This document shows, one piece after another, positions 1-9,359 of a DNA stretch of 64,000 nucleotides. The translations under genes were made by a program, and so were the position numbers. Origin of the DNA: Mucor racemosus (taxonomy: Eukaryota > Mucoromycota > Mucoromycetes > Mucorales > Mucoraceae). Below the pieces are notes generated by a model. The model was given only the letters and a program-made list of their open reading frames with translations, was not told the DNA's origin and ran no database searches. Every line of letters starts with the position of its first letter. The stretch's first letter is position 1. The DNA lies in the NCBI GenBank assembly GCA_027405735.1, contig JAPEHQ010000002.1:682001-746000 (forward strand), read 5' to 3'.

Positions 1-140
1 GGAGCACCTCTCTTGCGTTCTTTCTTAGATCTACTGGCTTTTGAGGTCTGACCGACGACACCAGCAACTTGAAGGGACTTTTTAAGTCTTTTCAAGGCTG
101 ATCCACCACTTCCTTTAGGCTGTTGATTTGTTGCAACCAT
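1..140 (-). CDS. NOP14: NOP14-like nucleolar protein, N-terminal fragment (gene continues off the window)
   Basis: The minus-strand reading frame opens with ATG at 140-138 and stays open to the window edge (46 codons plus 2 nt). The residues GSALKRLKKSLQVAGVVGQT followed by a basic tail (SKKERKRG) match the start of Nop14, a nucleolar factor needed for 18S rRNA processing and 40S assembly. Its proteins typically begin with a short G/S-A-L-K-x-L-K motif and then a Gly-rich, basic stretch. Only about 46 residues are visible, so the call rests on this N-terminal motif alone. The gene is divergent from SAM50 and shares its 5' region. The ATG is the first in frame and the upstream sequence is T-rich non-coding. 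Confidence 0.6.
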   Translation of the reverse strand, partial: MVATNQQPKGSGGSALKRLKKSLQVAGVVGQTSKASRSKKERKRGA

Positions 141-609
141 GATATAATGACTTTTTTGACAAAAGAGAACAACTGTTAAAGGCTTTTTTTCAAGATCTTC
201 TTTCGTTTTTTTGGCTAAATTGACAGGTTTTTTTTTTTTCAATGAAAAAATTTCAATAGACGTCACTTTAGATGTACAGATATGAGCTTCCATGAATAAT
301 GAAAGTGATAAATGATGAATTTTACAATGAATCAAGCTCAAATTTTGATAAAAATTGGTTGCTAGGCAACCGATTTTGACATATTTATGAGAAAATTTTT
401 GATTTTATCATCTTTAATGATCAATTGATGGTTATATTTTGGCATGCCACCATGGCAACGTTGATTTCAATGGTTACATGAATAGGTTATTGTGACTGTA
501 CACATGTACATCCAGGTAATGGCAACTGGGCAGGAAAGGTACTGGAGATTTGCCCCAGCTTCAGCATATTTGTAACCCCCTCCTTTTTTACCTAATTACA
601 ACATAAATC
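141..609. promoter_or_regulatory. Divergent intergenic region between NOP14-like gene and SAM50
   Basis: The region is 469 bp of AT-rich sequence with no open frame of note. It contains poly-T and poly-A stretches near 187-240, which is usual for nucleosome-poor divergent fungal promoters. The repeated motif GGTTGCTAGGCAACC near 357-371 is a near-perfect dyad (GGTTGCTAGGCAACC reads the same on both strands). It resembles an X-box/RFX-type palindrome, which would be a candidate bidirectional site. The dyad is seen; its factor is inference. Confidence 0.45.
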
Positions 610-2273
610 ATGGAGGAAACCAAGGTAAAAAAAAAAAAAAACTACAAAAGATTCATTAAATTTGACGTTTATAACATGACTATTAGTTACCTACTGAAGA
701 GGAGCAACGTCAACGTGAATATCAAGCAGAAGCTTCAAGGCGCTTATTCGCTTTGGTAAATATATGGAGATTTCCTATCCAACATAGTCATTAAAACTAT
801 TTATAATTAGTTGGAACAATCAGCAGGGTCAAAAACACATGTCAATGCCATCACTATTCTCGGAACTAAACAAACTAGACCTGGTTTTTTAGAAAAAGCG
901 ACCAAGAATGTCTTGGAAGCCAAAACCTATGCAGATGTCATTAATAACGCTCAAGAAGTTGCCGACAAATTGCAACGATTTGACATTTTTGATGGTGTGC
1001 AAATCTTGTTGGACAATGCTTCTGATAGTGATCCTCTTGCAGCACCTGATTCAATTAATGTTGTATATCAAGTCAAGGAAAAGAGCCGTGTCTTCATCAA
1101 GACAGGTACTGAAATTGGCAATAATGAAGGCAATATGGTATATTCATGTAAACCAGCATTTGATAAATACGTTACTGATACTATATCTTAGAATGGATCT
1201 ATTACTGTTCGTAATGTATTTGGTGGTGCTGAATTATTGGAAACTGTAGCATCATTTGGTACAAGAAATAGTTCTGCATTTCAGGTAAAATAATTGATTG
1301 AATCAGAAAATACATTTCATCTAACGTAATGTCACAGTTCTCTCTTTCTAAACCAGTCAATGCATCTCCCGATTCTAAACTAGACATTAATGCACATAGA
1401 GTACTTTGTAACAACACATTAGCCTCATCTTACGAAGAATTAGCTCGAGGAGCAGGATTACGTTACAAGACAGTTTCAAAATTCGGTTACCACGAATTGA
1501 GTTACGACATGACATGGCGCTCTATCGACAGAGTGTCTCCCAATGCTTCGCTCAGTATTCGTCAACAAGTAGGTGATTCACTCAAATCTTCCATCAACCA
1601 TGTTTTTGTCCGCGAGCGTCGTGATGATATGCTATTACCCTCAAACGGCCATTATCTTCGCATTGCACAAGAATTATCTGGTTTGTTCGGTTTAGGCAAT
1701 GCACACTTTTTCAAAACCGAGCTTGAATCTCAATACTGCAAGCAATTTGGAGGTGGACATATTTTGATGGATAAGGAGAATAAGGAATTTTTGGGCGTTC
1801 ATCCTGGTTTTGTCATCAGTACTACATTTAGAGCTGGTTGTTTAGCAAACTTGAGTGATAGCGATAAAGCCTCTACCGTTTCGGATAGATTTTTGTTGGG
1901 TGGCCCACTTTCTGTGCGTGGTTTTAGAAATGCAGGCATTGGTCCCAGAGATTATAAGGATGCTTTAGGTGGTAACATGTATTGGGCTGCAGGTGTCAGT
2001 GCCATTGCTCCTTTACCCAAATTAGAAAGCAAAGCCTTGAGAGCACATGCCTTTGTGAACGCAGGTACAAACGTACCATGGCAATCAGGAACTTCATTGC
2101 AGGAAACCAAACAAGCATTATCACAATCTCCTAGTATCTCGGCTGGTCTCGGTTTAATCTATCGTCATAGTATTGCCCGTATAGAATTGAATTATTGTAT
2201 TCCCTTGACTGCTGCTAGAGGCGATCAAATCAAGAGAGGATTGCAATTGGGTATTGGATTGAACTTTTTGTAA
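610..2273 (+). CDS. SAM50: SAM50/Tob55, outer-membrane beta-barrel assembly protein (5 exons, 479 aa)
   Basis: The exons are 610-624, 687-755, 811-1137, 1192-1284 and 1338-2273. All introns are GT-AG and the total closes to 479 codons plus stop, the usual Sam50 length. The product is the Omp85-family core of the mitochondrial sorting and assembly machinery, which folds beta-barrels into the outer membrane. A single N-terminal POTRA domain (about residues 35-135) precedes a C-terminal barrel. The signature loop-6 motif SVRGF (VRGF at residues 361-364) sits in an LGGPLSVRGFRNAGIGPR context, as in the family. The in-frame TAG at 1189-1191 is not a break: it is the 3' end of a 54-nt intron, and removing it restores GNNEGNM-NGSITVRNVFGGAE. 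The penultimate intron ends at CACAG, 1337. The first ATG was chosen because exon 1 is only five codons and the frame stays continuous from it. Confidence 0.9.
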
Positions 2274-2600
2274 ATTAAATAAAATAAATAAACGTAATTT
2301 TTATTCAAATTGATGGTACTCTTCTACTGCAAATATATACCGTATATATAGGTATCATAGATGTGTTTTACCGTTAAATAAACAAGCAAAACTGCTGTAG
2401 TCGACGAATTGTTAATCTAGCATTGTGTTTTAAATGATCAAATAATTCTACGAAGGGAGATACTATAGATATCACACAATTTCCCTACTATAATCTTATA
2501 GTTAAAGTTGATCATCTTTTTCTTCATGAAATTTGACTACAAATTAACAAACCAACGGTATTTATGATTGTAAGGAATAACATCGACTACTTGTTACTGA
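2274..2600. other. Intergenic, SAM50 3' flank
   Basis: This is AT-rich sequence downstream of SAM50. AATAAA-like motifs lie just after the stop (near 2276-2290). I see no gene or recognisable repeat before similarity to the repeat arms begins near 2600. Confidence 0.5.
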
Positions 2601-2916
2601 AAATAATATGTGCAAATCTCACGAAAGACCTAAAAACACATGAAGTTCATTGTTTTTCTCTGCAAAACTGGGTTTAACTTTTCATCCCTGCACAACTTTT
2701 TTCCCACTTAATAACACTAAGAAAAAATTATATGTCAATGTACCTGAGATGTTCAACTTTAATTCAAAACCAAGTATCCGGGAATATCCTATTTTTTACA
2801 GTTGATACAACGTTTTCAGTGCTAATGTTTTAGAGTTTTACGCGTACTTCACTGCTAAAAACTAAAAACTTTGAGGTTTCATATCTCTGCAAAACATTAA
2901 GCTATACTAGCACTTT

Positions 2917-3207
2917 CTAATAATAAAACTTACTTGTTTTAAAGCACTTTATAACATATTTCAGTGTAAAAAAATTTAGAGCACTTTTATTCTTTTTTCC
3001 ATTTTTTGACATTTTTGTAATGGATTTTAAAATATTGGTTAAATTGAGCAATGCTTTTTTTACATTCATGTTATCCAGTTCGTTGATCTCTCTCGGACTG
3101 AATTTAGTTTGTTTCAAAATATTGATTTTTCGTGGAGATATTCTCAAAAATGTGTATAAAGAGGTACTTCCGTTTCTAGATTCAATTTTCCCCTTGTATA
3201 CCCTCAT
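2917..3207 (-). pseudogene. Unknown arm-encoded protein fragment (diverged, frame-interrupted copy)
   Basis: A 96-codon open frame carries the core LYTFLRISPRKINILKQTK followed by PREINELDNMNVKK. It matches the frame in the right arm (23,468-23,881), and at lower quality the third copy (59.76-60.04 kb, reverse strand), where a stop interrupts it. The upstream part of the right-arm frame is present here too, but shifted by one base at a T-run (8 versus 9 T), so this copy is broken. I do not recognise the family. Conservation of the same core in three diverged copies suggests it once encoded protein. Confidence 0.3.
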
Positions 3208-3937
3208 CCAAAATTCTGAAATTGAAAAAAAATTGACAAAAACCTTGTTTCCTCTACGAAAAATGCAGCTAGAAGCTTTAACAATAGCTCGATCGATAGA
3301 TAATTTTGTTGCACATCATTACTATAAACTATTTTAAAAACATGTTTATAAAAAGTGATGCGTATCTTCAAAAAACGTCCAAACTTTCAATGGCATTTTG
3401 TGCAAAATTTAATGTGAATCATTTGTTTGAACTTAATCTAGCTGAATGCAGAATCTAAAACTGTACCAAAACTATTTAATAAGCTATGTCAACTTACTTT
3501 GCAGTTCAGGAGCCATTAAACAATTTTGTTTTTTTCATCATTTTCTGATCGATTTGTCAGATCGATTTTGAAGCCCAGTTACCATAGGGTTAAGCTGTAA
3601 TGTAAACTATTATTTTGATTATCTCGACAAAAAATCAATATTTTTCGCTGAAACAAAAAATGCAAAGTAGCCTAGAGTTGGATCTATCTGGTGAATACTG
3701 TATAAAAAATCAATACTATAATTTAGATGCTCATGTTTTTATAATCGATTTTAGGTAAAATGGAAAACCTTTGTTTCTTGAACGGATTAATCTACTAATA
3801 ATTTGCAGTAAATAGTCAGCACATTTTATGCAACATTGTCTACCGGATGATTTTTAAATCTTCAAAAAATATTAATTTTTCATGGAGTTATTGATAAATT
3901 AAGATTTCATGATGAATAATTGATTTGATGCAAACTT

Positions 3938-4186
3938 GTGATGTACAAAAAATTTGTATTTGTGAAACCGTTTGAGGGGAAAATGTTTTGTTTAAAACCG
4001 TATATCGATTCAAAATTGAATGCGCTACAAAAAACATTTAATGATCAGGTGACGGTAGCTATACAGTTTTTTGTCAAATATTGGAAAGGTTTCCTAATCT
4101 CTAGTATTTTGCACATTTACGGCTTAAAACTAGACTGCAGCTTAAAGCGTGCAATTTCATTTAAAGTCCGAGAGGGTCAAATATGA
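3938..4186 (+). CDS. Hypothetical 82-aa open frame in left arm
   Basis: The frame starts with tandem Met codons and encodes a basic, hydrophobic-rich peptide (a run around ISSILHIYGLKL near residue 55). An identical copy is at 22,653-22,901 on the other strand. I see no domain. Identity between the arms reflects recent homogenisation and not selection, so coding status is doubtful. Confidence 0.15.
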   Translation: MMYKKFVFVKPFEGKMFCLKPYIDSKLNALQKTFNDQVTVAIQFFVKYWKGFLISSILHIYGLKLDCSLKRAISFKVREGQI

Positions 4187-4865
4187 AACAAGGCAATAAA
4201 TTTTTTTTTTCGAGATTTTGATAGAACGATATGATTGGCCGATTTATAGCCCAGAAAATCTGACGCTCTTTCAAATTCCAAGCAATATTAGTGGCTCCCG
4301 TCATTTGAATCATTTTTTGAAGATGTTTTTGATGCTATATTTGTCATTACTCCATGAAAAATGCAGCTACAATTAAGAAAAAAGTTGGAAATGAAAACGC
4401 CGCATTTGGCGTACATTACAGTATCCAAAAAACAGAAATGCAAATGCTTTAATGTTTCGTTTTGGATTGATTAAAATCATCAGTCATTTAGTCAATTTTT
4501 ATGGATTTGGAGATAATGTATCACTACTTGATCAAAATTGTAGCTAGCATCCAGCAAAATAATACAAATAAACAAAAAAAAATGTTCTGCATTCTGTATT
4601 TTCAAAAATAAAGACCTACAAGAGTCTTCGTGTTTTTTTTTTTAATTAATAAAAATGATCATTAATCAAGCTGATTTTTAATGATTTTTGTATAATCTAT
4701 CGTTACTCCACCAAAAATGAGCTTACGATTAACCAATCAAGCAGAATAACGTAAATAAAGCTGTAAATTTGCATGAAATTGAGGCATTCAGAAATACAGC
4801 TTGAAAAAAGACATAATGCTATTTACTCGAGCTTTCAGAATAACCGATCTTTTGGCTAGGATTGT

Positions 4866-4925
4866 TGTCGAACCCAGCATATACGAGTAAATTCTGCTGG
4901 CAAAACCCGGCTCAATACCAATGCT
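4866..4925 (-). repeat. Short GC-rich hairpin repeat, copy 1
   Basis: This is one of four copies of a ~52-60 bp dispersed motif (others near 16.19, 21.93 and 50.73 kb). The complete form has stems TGTCGAGCC and GGCTCGACA around a loop containing AAATTTACT. Here one stem is altered (TGTCGAACC), and the motif is mirrored in the right arm. Confidence 0.6.
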
Positions 4926-5220
4926 ACATTTGACAAATTTAGCATTTTTCTGGCTATTTCAAATGCCAAAAGCTTTTGATATGTCAAACATCTAACAGTT
5001 ATAAATTCAAAAACCATTATTAGAATCCGATGTCGATCATTAAAATCCAACATGAGATAACATTTAGTAGCTAATATTAAATGCCATACCGAACCATCAA
5101 TATATCAGTATTAATAACAAATATGAATAAACAAAACCATAATAAACAACAACAAAACAAAGACAATCCCAACATTTAAAACAGATGTATATCAAATCAC
5201 TAATTACCCCAATCTTATGT

Positions 5221-5612
5221 ATTAAATACTATATAATAATCTCTCCGGAAGCCAATCTAACTCGGAGATAGCTGGTATTCAGCAAAGTATATTTTGGTAT
5301 GCTGTCCTTCGTTGATGTATCATTCTTAACCAGAAGATGTCAAATCCAAAAGCAAAACAATAGTTCAGGAACCAAAATCCAAGTCAAGGGAACCACAGTT
5401 CCAGCATAGTGGTCCAGCATGATATTAAAGCATAATGTTCCATCATCATCATATCGCGTTAGTATAATAGATAACACCTATAATCCTTATCACATCATCT
5501 CCTCCCTCAATTCATCAATTAATATATAAACCCTCTTTATTTCCTTTTAATAAACGACATCTCTTTACTTGATTAAATTTTCTAGTTTTATTTAATATTA
5601 ACATATTCTGAT
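5221..5612 (+). mobile_element. Candidate solo LTR in left arm (ends not proven)
   Basis: A TATATAAACCCTC box near 5,524 is followed by AATAAACGAC and then a ...AATATTAACA end. This is the same promoter-to-polyA spacing as in the delimited LTRs of this window. A related box and polyA arrangement occurs in reverse at ~11.14-11.18 kb. I could not find a matching target-site duplication or an empty-site copy, so the limits are approximate. A mirrored identical copy lies at 21,227-21,618. Confidence 0.35.
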
Positions 5613-5841
5613 AAATTATTCGTATCTGTAAACTGGTACCAAATCCATATTTATACCCTCAACATATAGTATCTTTATAATTATTAACATAATAATCATA
5701 TTATAATCATTTAGAGAACATATAAATAGAAAACATCAATAAATTAATAAAATGTATTTTTTAGCAGAGTATCTTTTATTATAGCATTTTCTGATATAAT
5801 CAGCGGCAGGCACTTCTAAATTCTAGTGTCGATTCACAGAA

Positions 5842-6174
5842 TTACAAAAGATTTAACCTCTCCGAGTTGCTGCGGAAATGTGTAAATAAAAATTCATACT
5901 TGTTTAAGCTACTTTGCATGTATTGTTTTGGATACTCTTTGAAGTTTTTTATAAAATCAAATAATGTTTTGAAATTGAATTTTGAAATTGCACTTAGTGC
6001 ACAGTAAATGTAAGAAGAGTATATCTTTATTTCATTATCCAATTGCTCTTTTTGAAGGATTTTTGGGCATGTTTTTTGGGGAAAAAAGCCTTTTCTTCTG
6101 TTTGAAAGAAATTTAATCACTGGAAAGACGCTAGAAATCAATGAATATTGATCTAAATAGGCTGCGAGTTTCAA
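5842..6174 (-). CDS. Hypothetical 110-aa open frame in left arm
   Basis: The open frame extends upstream of its first Met-like codon for about 21 further residues (WDAKIISLLDNIISTAVVYI), so it may be an exon of a longer element gene. The composition is Lys/Phe/Ser-rich with no recognised domain. An identical copy is at 20,665-20,997. The third arm copy resumes just past this frame, at 61.41 kb, and lacks it. Confidence 0.25.
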   Translation of the reverse strand: MKLAAYLDQYSLISSVFPVIKFLSNRRKGFFPQKTCPKILQKEQLDNEIKIYSSYIYCALSAISKFNFKTLFDFIKNFKEYPKQYMQSSLNKYEFLFTHFRSNSERLNLL

Positions 6175-7127
6175 AATATATACTACAGCTGTAGAAATAA
6201 TGTTATCCAGCAGTGATATAATTTTAGCATCCCATTTATTTGCTAGTTAAATCAAAGAAATCAAGCGCCCACTTTTTCCTAGTTGGTTTTATGGATTAGT
6301 GGACCATTTTAAAATTAGAAATAACGAATAACAATAAATCAACCAAAATCAGCATATATGACATATGACAATGTCAACTACCGAAATTAATAAGCAAACG
6401 TTCTCTTCATGTATAATCGAAGTTGTAGCGCAGTGTGTTCTGCATTCATTTTTTCCAAAAAAGAATCATGCTTCAAATATTAATTTAAATAACTATAAGC
6501 AAATAAATAAGTATTAAAAAAGTATGGATATGTAAGTAAAACTTTTATAAACTATTGATACATGCGTATTTATTGATAGGTAAACCTTTGGGATCATATT
6601 TCTTCTATTATAAAAATAAACTGTCTTTTAAATGTTTGCAGTTATATTTTGGATCGAATTGGTGGTTATTATGGTTATAATTGTGTGCTTCTAAATTGGA
6701 ATTATATTGAAGGTGTATTGTTTGAAGTTTAGAGGCAATTGATTCACTGTAATTATTGAATCCACTGGTATTTAACCTCATTAAGAATGTAAATTAGCTG
6801 ATTATCTATATAATGAGTAATAAAAAAATAAAAAGACAATAGTAAGTATAAATATAAAAAAATTGACGTTAAGTTCATTTTGTGGGGACCATCATTAAGA
6901 GTGACAAAATTCATCAAAATACAGATACTAACACATTTGATTATACCGTAAAAGTAGAAGAAGTAAAAGTAGAGCAAGTAACGTTTTATTGCATTGCTTA
7001 CTGATACAGTAAATGTAGTTTAAGACTAGAAAAACTGTCTATTATATCATACATTCATTGAAAAAAATTGGAAAATTTAGCCCGCAGAGCGACGCCATAG
7101 TTGAGCGTAACCGTAGCGAGATCGAAC

Positions 7128-7559
7128 TGTGGAACAGGTAGAGATATTCACGGAAAAAAAGTATAAAAAAACAATAGGAATTCGACTAGATAACGTTAGG
7201 CTTTTATTATCAAGTAGAACTTAATTGACTCTTCTTTGAAAGGAAGATGTCCTTCTATTTATACACAATTTCTAATCTATATTATAAATCAATGAGAACA
7301 AATAGGAACATGCCATTTCCATAATCTACCCGATATCTTTAGGTCCTGATTTTATCATGAATGAAATCAGGCCATATTGAATAATGGTGTATTTATGATT
7401 CAGGTCAATAATTATAATTTGCTAGGATCCACATCTCGGTTATAAGATTATTTGCTGTATCAATCAGACATGTCAAATCAAAGTGATTCCTGATTTATCC
7501 CAGCGGTAATTCAAGTTAGACACCAGATGAAATGGAGATCTAAATGGATGTAGTCCACA
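7128..7559 (-). mobile_element. Solo LTR, 432 bp, with target duplication CGAAC
   Basis: The ends are TGTGGA and TCCACA (perfect 6-bp inverted termini of TG...CA type). The element is flanked by CGAAC at 7,123-7,127 and 7,560-7,564. The right arm (19,712-19,716) and the third arm copy (near 62,470) both show the uninterrupted site GATCGAACGGCTAG, which proves insertion. On the minus strand a TATAAATAG box is followed by AATAAAAGCC, giving the transcriptional orientation. It inserted after the two arms became identical. Confidence 0.9.
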
Positions 7560-7594
7560 CGAACGGCTAGGTGTCTTTTATGCTATATGATATA

Positions 7595-8127
7595 TCGAAG
7601 TTTTAAATAAAAAAGTTTCTTTTTTCAATTTTTCTTATACTTTACCATGTCTGGTCTGAAAATTCAGTTTTTGTAGCGGACATTTTCGGGGCTCATTTTA
7701 TCCTTACCAACACTCATGATTTTGATCAAAAAACAGAAAAATCAATTTTTGATACCAAAATCAACGTTTAAATATACTATATTGTGAGAGAAAATTGTAG
7801 CCATAGCTAATACACATTTTATAAAAGCTTAATATTAAATGTTAAATAATGAAACTTTGTACTTTTGGCCCAAAAACGGGTTTTTGGTTAAAGGATTTTC
7901 ATGTAATATTTTGCAATAAAAAGGTTTGTTATTTTTTATTGAGAAAATAGAGTGCTAAATTCTGTATATGTGTATATTTTTTGTTTTTATAATTAGTAAT
8001 ATAATTAACTCTAAATCTTCAAAATCAGAATTTTTTTTTGAAAAATGTCAAAATTGATGATCTGGACAAGAATAATTTTTTAAATTAATATTCCGCTTAT
8101 AAGCCTTGTAAGTCTTAAAAATAAGAG
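7595..8127 (+). repeat. ~535-bp arm-inner repeat, copy R1
   Basis: The segment contains CATGTCTGGTCTGAAAATTC and ends before AAGAGATTT. Related copies are at ~10,128-10,665, ~13,178-13,712 and 19,149-19,680 (reverse), and ~45,699-46,236 and ~62,508-63,043 (forward). All copies are non-coding in every frame that I checked. Confidence 0.8.
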
Positions 8128-8132
8128 ATTTC

Positions 8133-8388
8133 TGTAATGTCCGAGATATTATGTTATTTAGAATAAAGAATAATTGTTTATTGATTGATTATTTACTCGC
8201 TATTTATACTATTATGTTAATTGACTACGGATACATGGTTGTTAATCATGTACCAATAGATTACTTCTAGAAGGTGTCTATGCCTTGGTCTTGCTACGCA
8301 TGCTTACCAAGCAACCTTCTCGTAGATTCTAGCAGTGTCTCTAGCATTAATGATTGGTTCACTTTCCGAAGGCCTTGGAGCCACTACA
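8133..8388 (-). mobile_element. Solo LTR, 256 bp, with target duplication ATTTC
   Basis: The ends are TGTAATG and CACTACA, flanked by ATTTC at 8,128-8,132 and 8,389-8,393. Copies at ~46,236 and ~63,043 read AGATTTTATAATACTTG straight through, so they are empty sites. The minus strand carries TATAAATAG and then AATAAACAATT. The same insertion is in the right arm (17,836-19,143), so it predates the arm duplication or homogenisation. Confidence 0.85.
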
Positions 8389-8489
8389 ATTTCATAATAC
8401 TTGTGAACTTTTTCACGGATTTACGATGCTGTACCCACTTGATTCAAGCTTATTACTGTAAATCGTTATACATAGTAGGTATATTAACT

Positions 8490-8605
8490 ACATATAATTG
8501 AAGAACGGTCAAGTAACAATTGATGTTGTCCGGCAAGAGGCACAAAATCTGTCCGGAACACAATAATTGTGCCTGGCTTTGTTTCTTCGATTTCACCTGT
8601 CAGAA
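8490..8605 (-). pseudogene. Short unrecognised coding-like remnant
   Basis: The minus strand reads an uninterrupted stretch with PGTIIVFRTDFVPLAGQ in its centre, ending at TAG near 8,490. Its composition is protein-like and unlike the surrounding AT-rich repeats. It is too short to assign. A possible splice acceptor (TCTGACAG) precedes it. Confidence 0.25.
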
Positions 8606-8689
8606 ATACCTAATAATAGTAATAAAATATAGACATTATTATAGTATAAATAAATTAAAAAGTTTTTTCTACTTCTTGCAATAATAACA

Positions 8690-9355
8690 ATGAAAATAAA
8701 AACTACAAATTCTGTTAGTGAAAGTTCATCTTCCTCTTCATCTTCGATTTCTTTTTTTAGCACAACTAGATCATCTACTAGGTCATCTCTTCTTCAAAAT
8801 GCTACAGAAAACGAGCCCGAAAACGAGATAGACAACGATAAATACCTCGATACAGAATTCGAGACAGAAGATCAGGCTGAAATCAATCTTCGAAACAAAA
8901 ATGATCCCCAAGCTGTGAAACAAGATGTTGTTACGACAAATGATAATCATACACCTAAGAATACTAAAAATAATTATGCTTCTAGACCAAAAAAATTTAA
9001 GGTAAATATCATGCGCATTATTATTACAAGGTATGCAATTGAGAAACGTCGTTCCTTCATGCGAATTTTATACATTTCCAAACGATACAATATATAGAAA
9101 TGGTGTAAGGAGGTTCGCAAATTTGAGGATGGTTCTTACGTTGATGAAGAAAAGCTTTTGCTCTGGCTCAAGCATGTCAGTGAGATCGGCAATAAATTTA
9201 GTGATAATCCTCTTTCTTTGGAATCGATTAAGATGCATACCAAGGCTCTTATCAATCTTTGGGAGCATCAGAAGCTCCTCATTGTACTAATTCCTATTAA
9301 ATTGCATGATTTGATACGCAAAAAACTCTTAAAGCATTCATTCTTTTTTTTTTAG
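8690..9355 (+). pseudogene. N-terminal half of an Ndc10/Crypton-like tyrosine recombinase gene
   Basis: Exon 8,690-9,001 encodes a Ser-rich, then acidic, N-terminus. It is followed by a GT-AG intron (9,002-9,097) and an exon beginning KWCKEVRKFEDGSYVDEEKL and running to LINLWEHQK near 9,276. That pattern (a W-C pair, a K-L-L-x-W/F-L segment, then an S-x-K-x-x-x-x-A-L-x-x-L-x-x-x-Q helix) is the SAM-like N-terminal DNA-binding part seen in fungal Ndc10/GCR1-type and Crypton recombinases. After residue ~165 similarity stops and the frame runs into repeat sequence. The catalytic half lies 2.4 kb downstream on the same strand (11,686-12,790), separated by a D repeat copy and LTR-like sequence, so the two are probably halves of one disrupted gene. 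Confidence 0.45.
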
Positions 9356-9359
9356 CAGT

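Larger units (their letters stand above)
2600..8470 (+). repeat. Left arm of giant inverted repeat
   Basis: The sequence recurs as its reverse complement at about 17.74-24.25 kb. Paired positions sum to 26,839 from 3,359 to 7,127 without a single net indel, and to 27,276 from 7,560 to 8,183 (after the 437-bp left-only LTR insertion). No mismatch was found in the stretches compared between ~3,550 and 8,183. Outside that core the arms diverge: about 4% (8 of 206 sites) at 8,184-8,388, a few mismatches at 3,300-3,550, and very roughly a fifth of sites (estimated by eye) at 2,640-3,300. A third, partly deleted copy lies at ~59.25-63.05 kb. No recognisable transposase was found in the arm, so whether this is a transposon terminus or a segmental duplication is open. 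Confidence 0.9.

Noticed and set aside
811..1191. Separate 126-aa plus-strand gene before SAM50
   Set aside because: It is exon 3 of SAM50 plus read-through of a 54-nt intron; removing the intron joins conserved SAM50 sequence.
4856..5053. 65-aa frame in the left arm (and mirror at 21,786-21,983)
   Set aside because: It overlaps the GC-rich hairpin repeat and shows no protein-like conservation.
6753..6977. 74-aa Tyr/Phe/Leu-rich frame in the left arm (and mirror at 19,862-20,086)
   Set aside because: It is highly AT-biased with a hydrophobic composition expected by chance. In the third copy the region has small length changes that break it.
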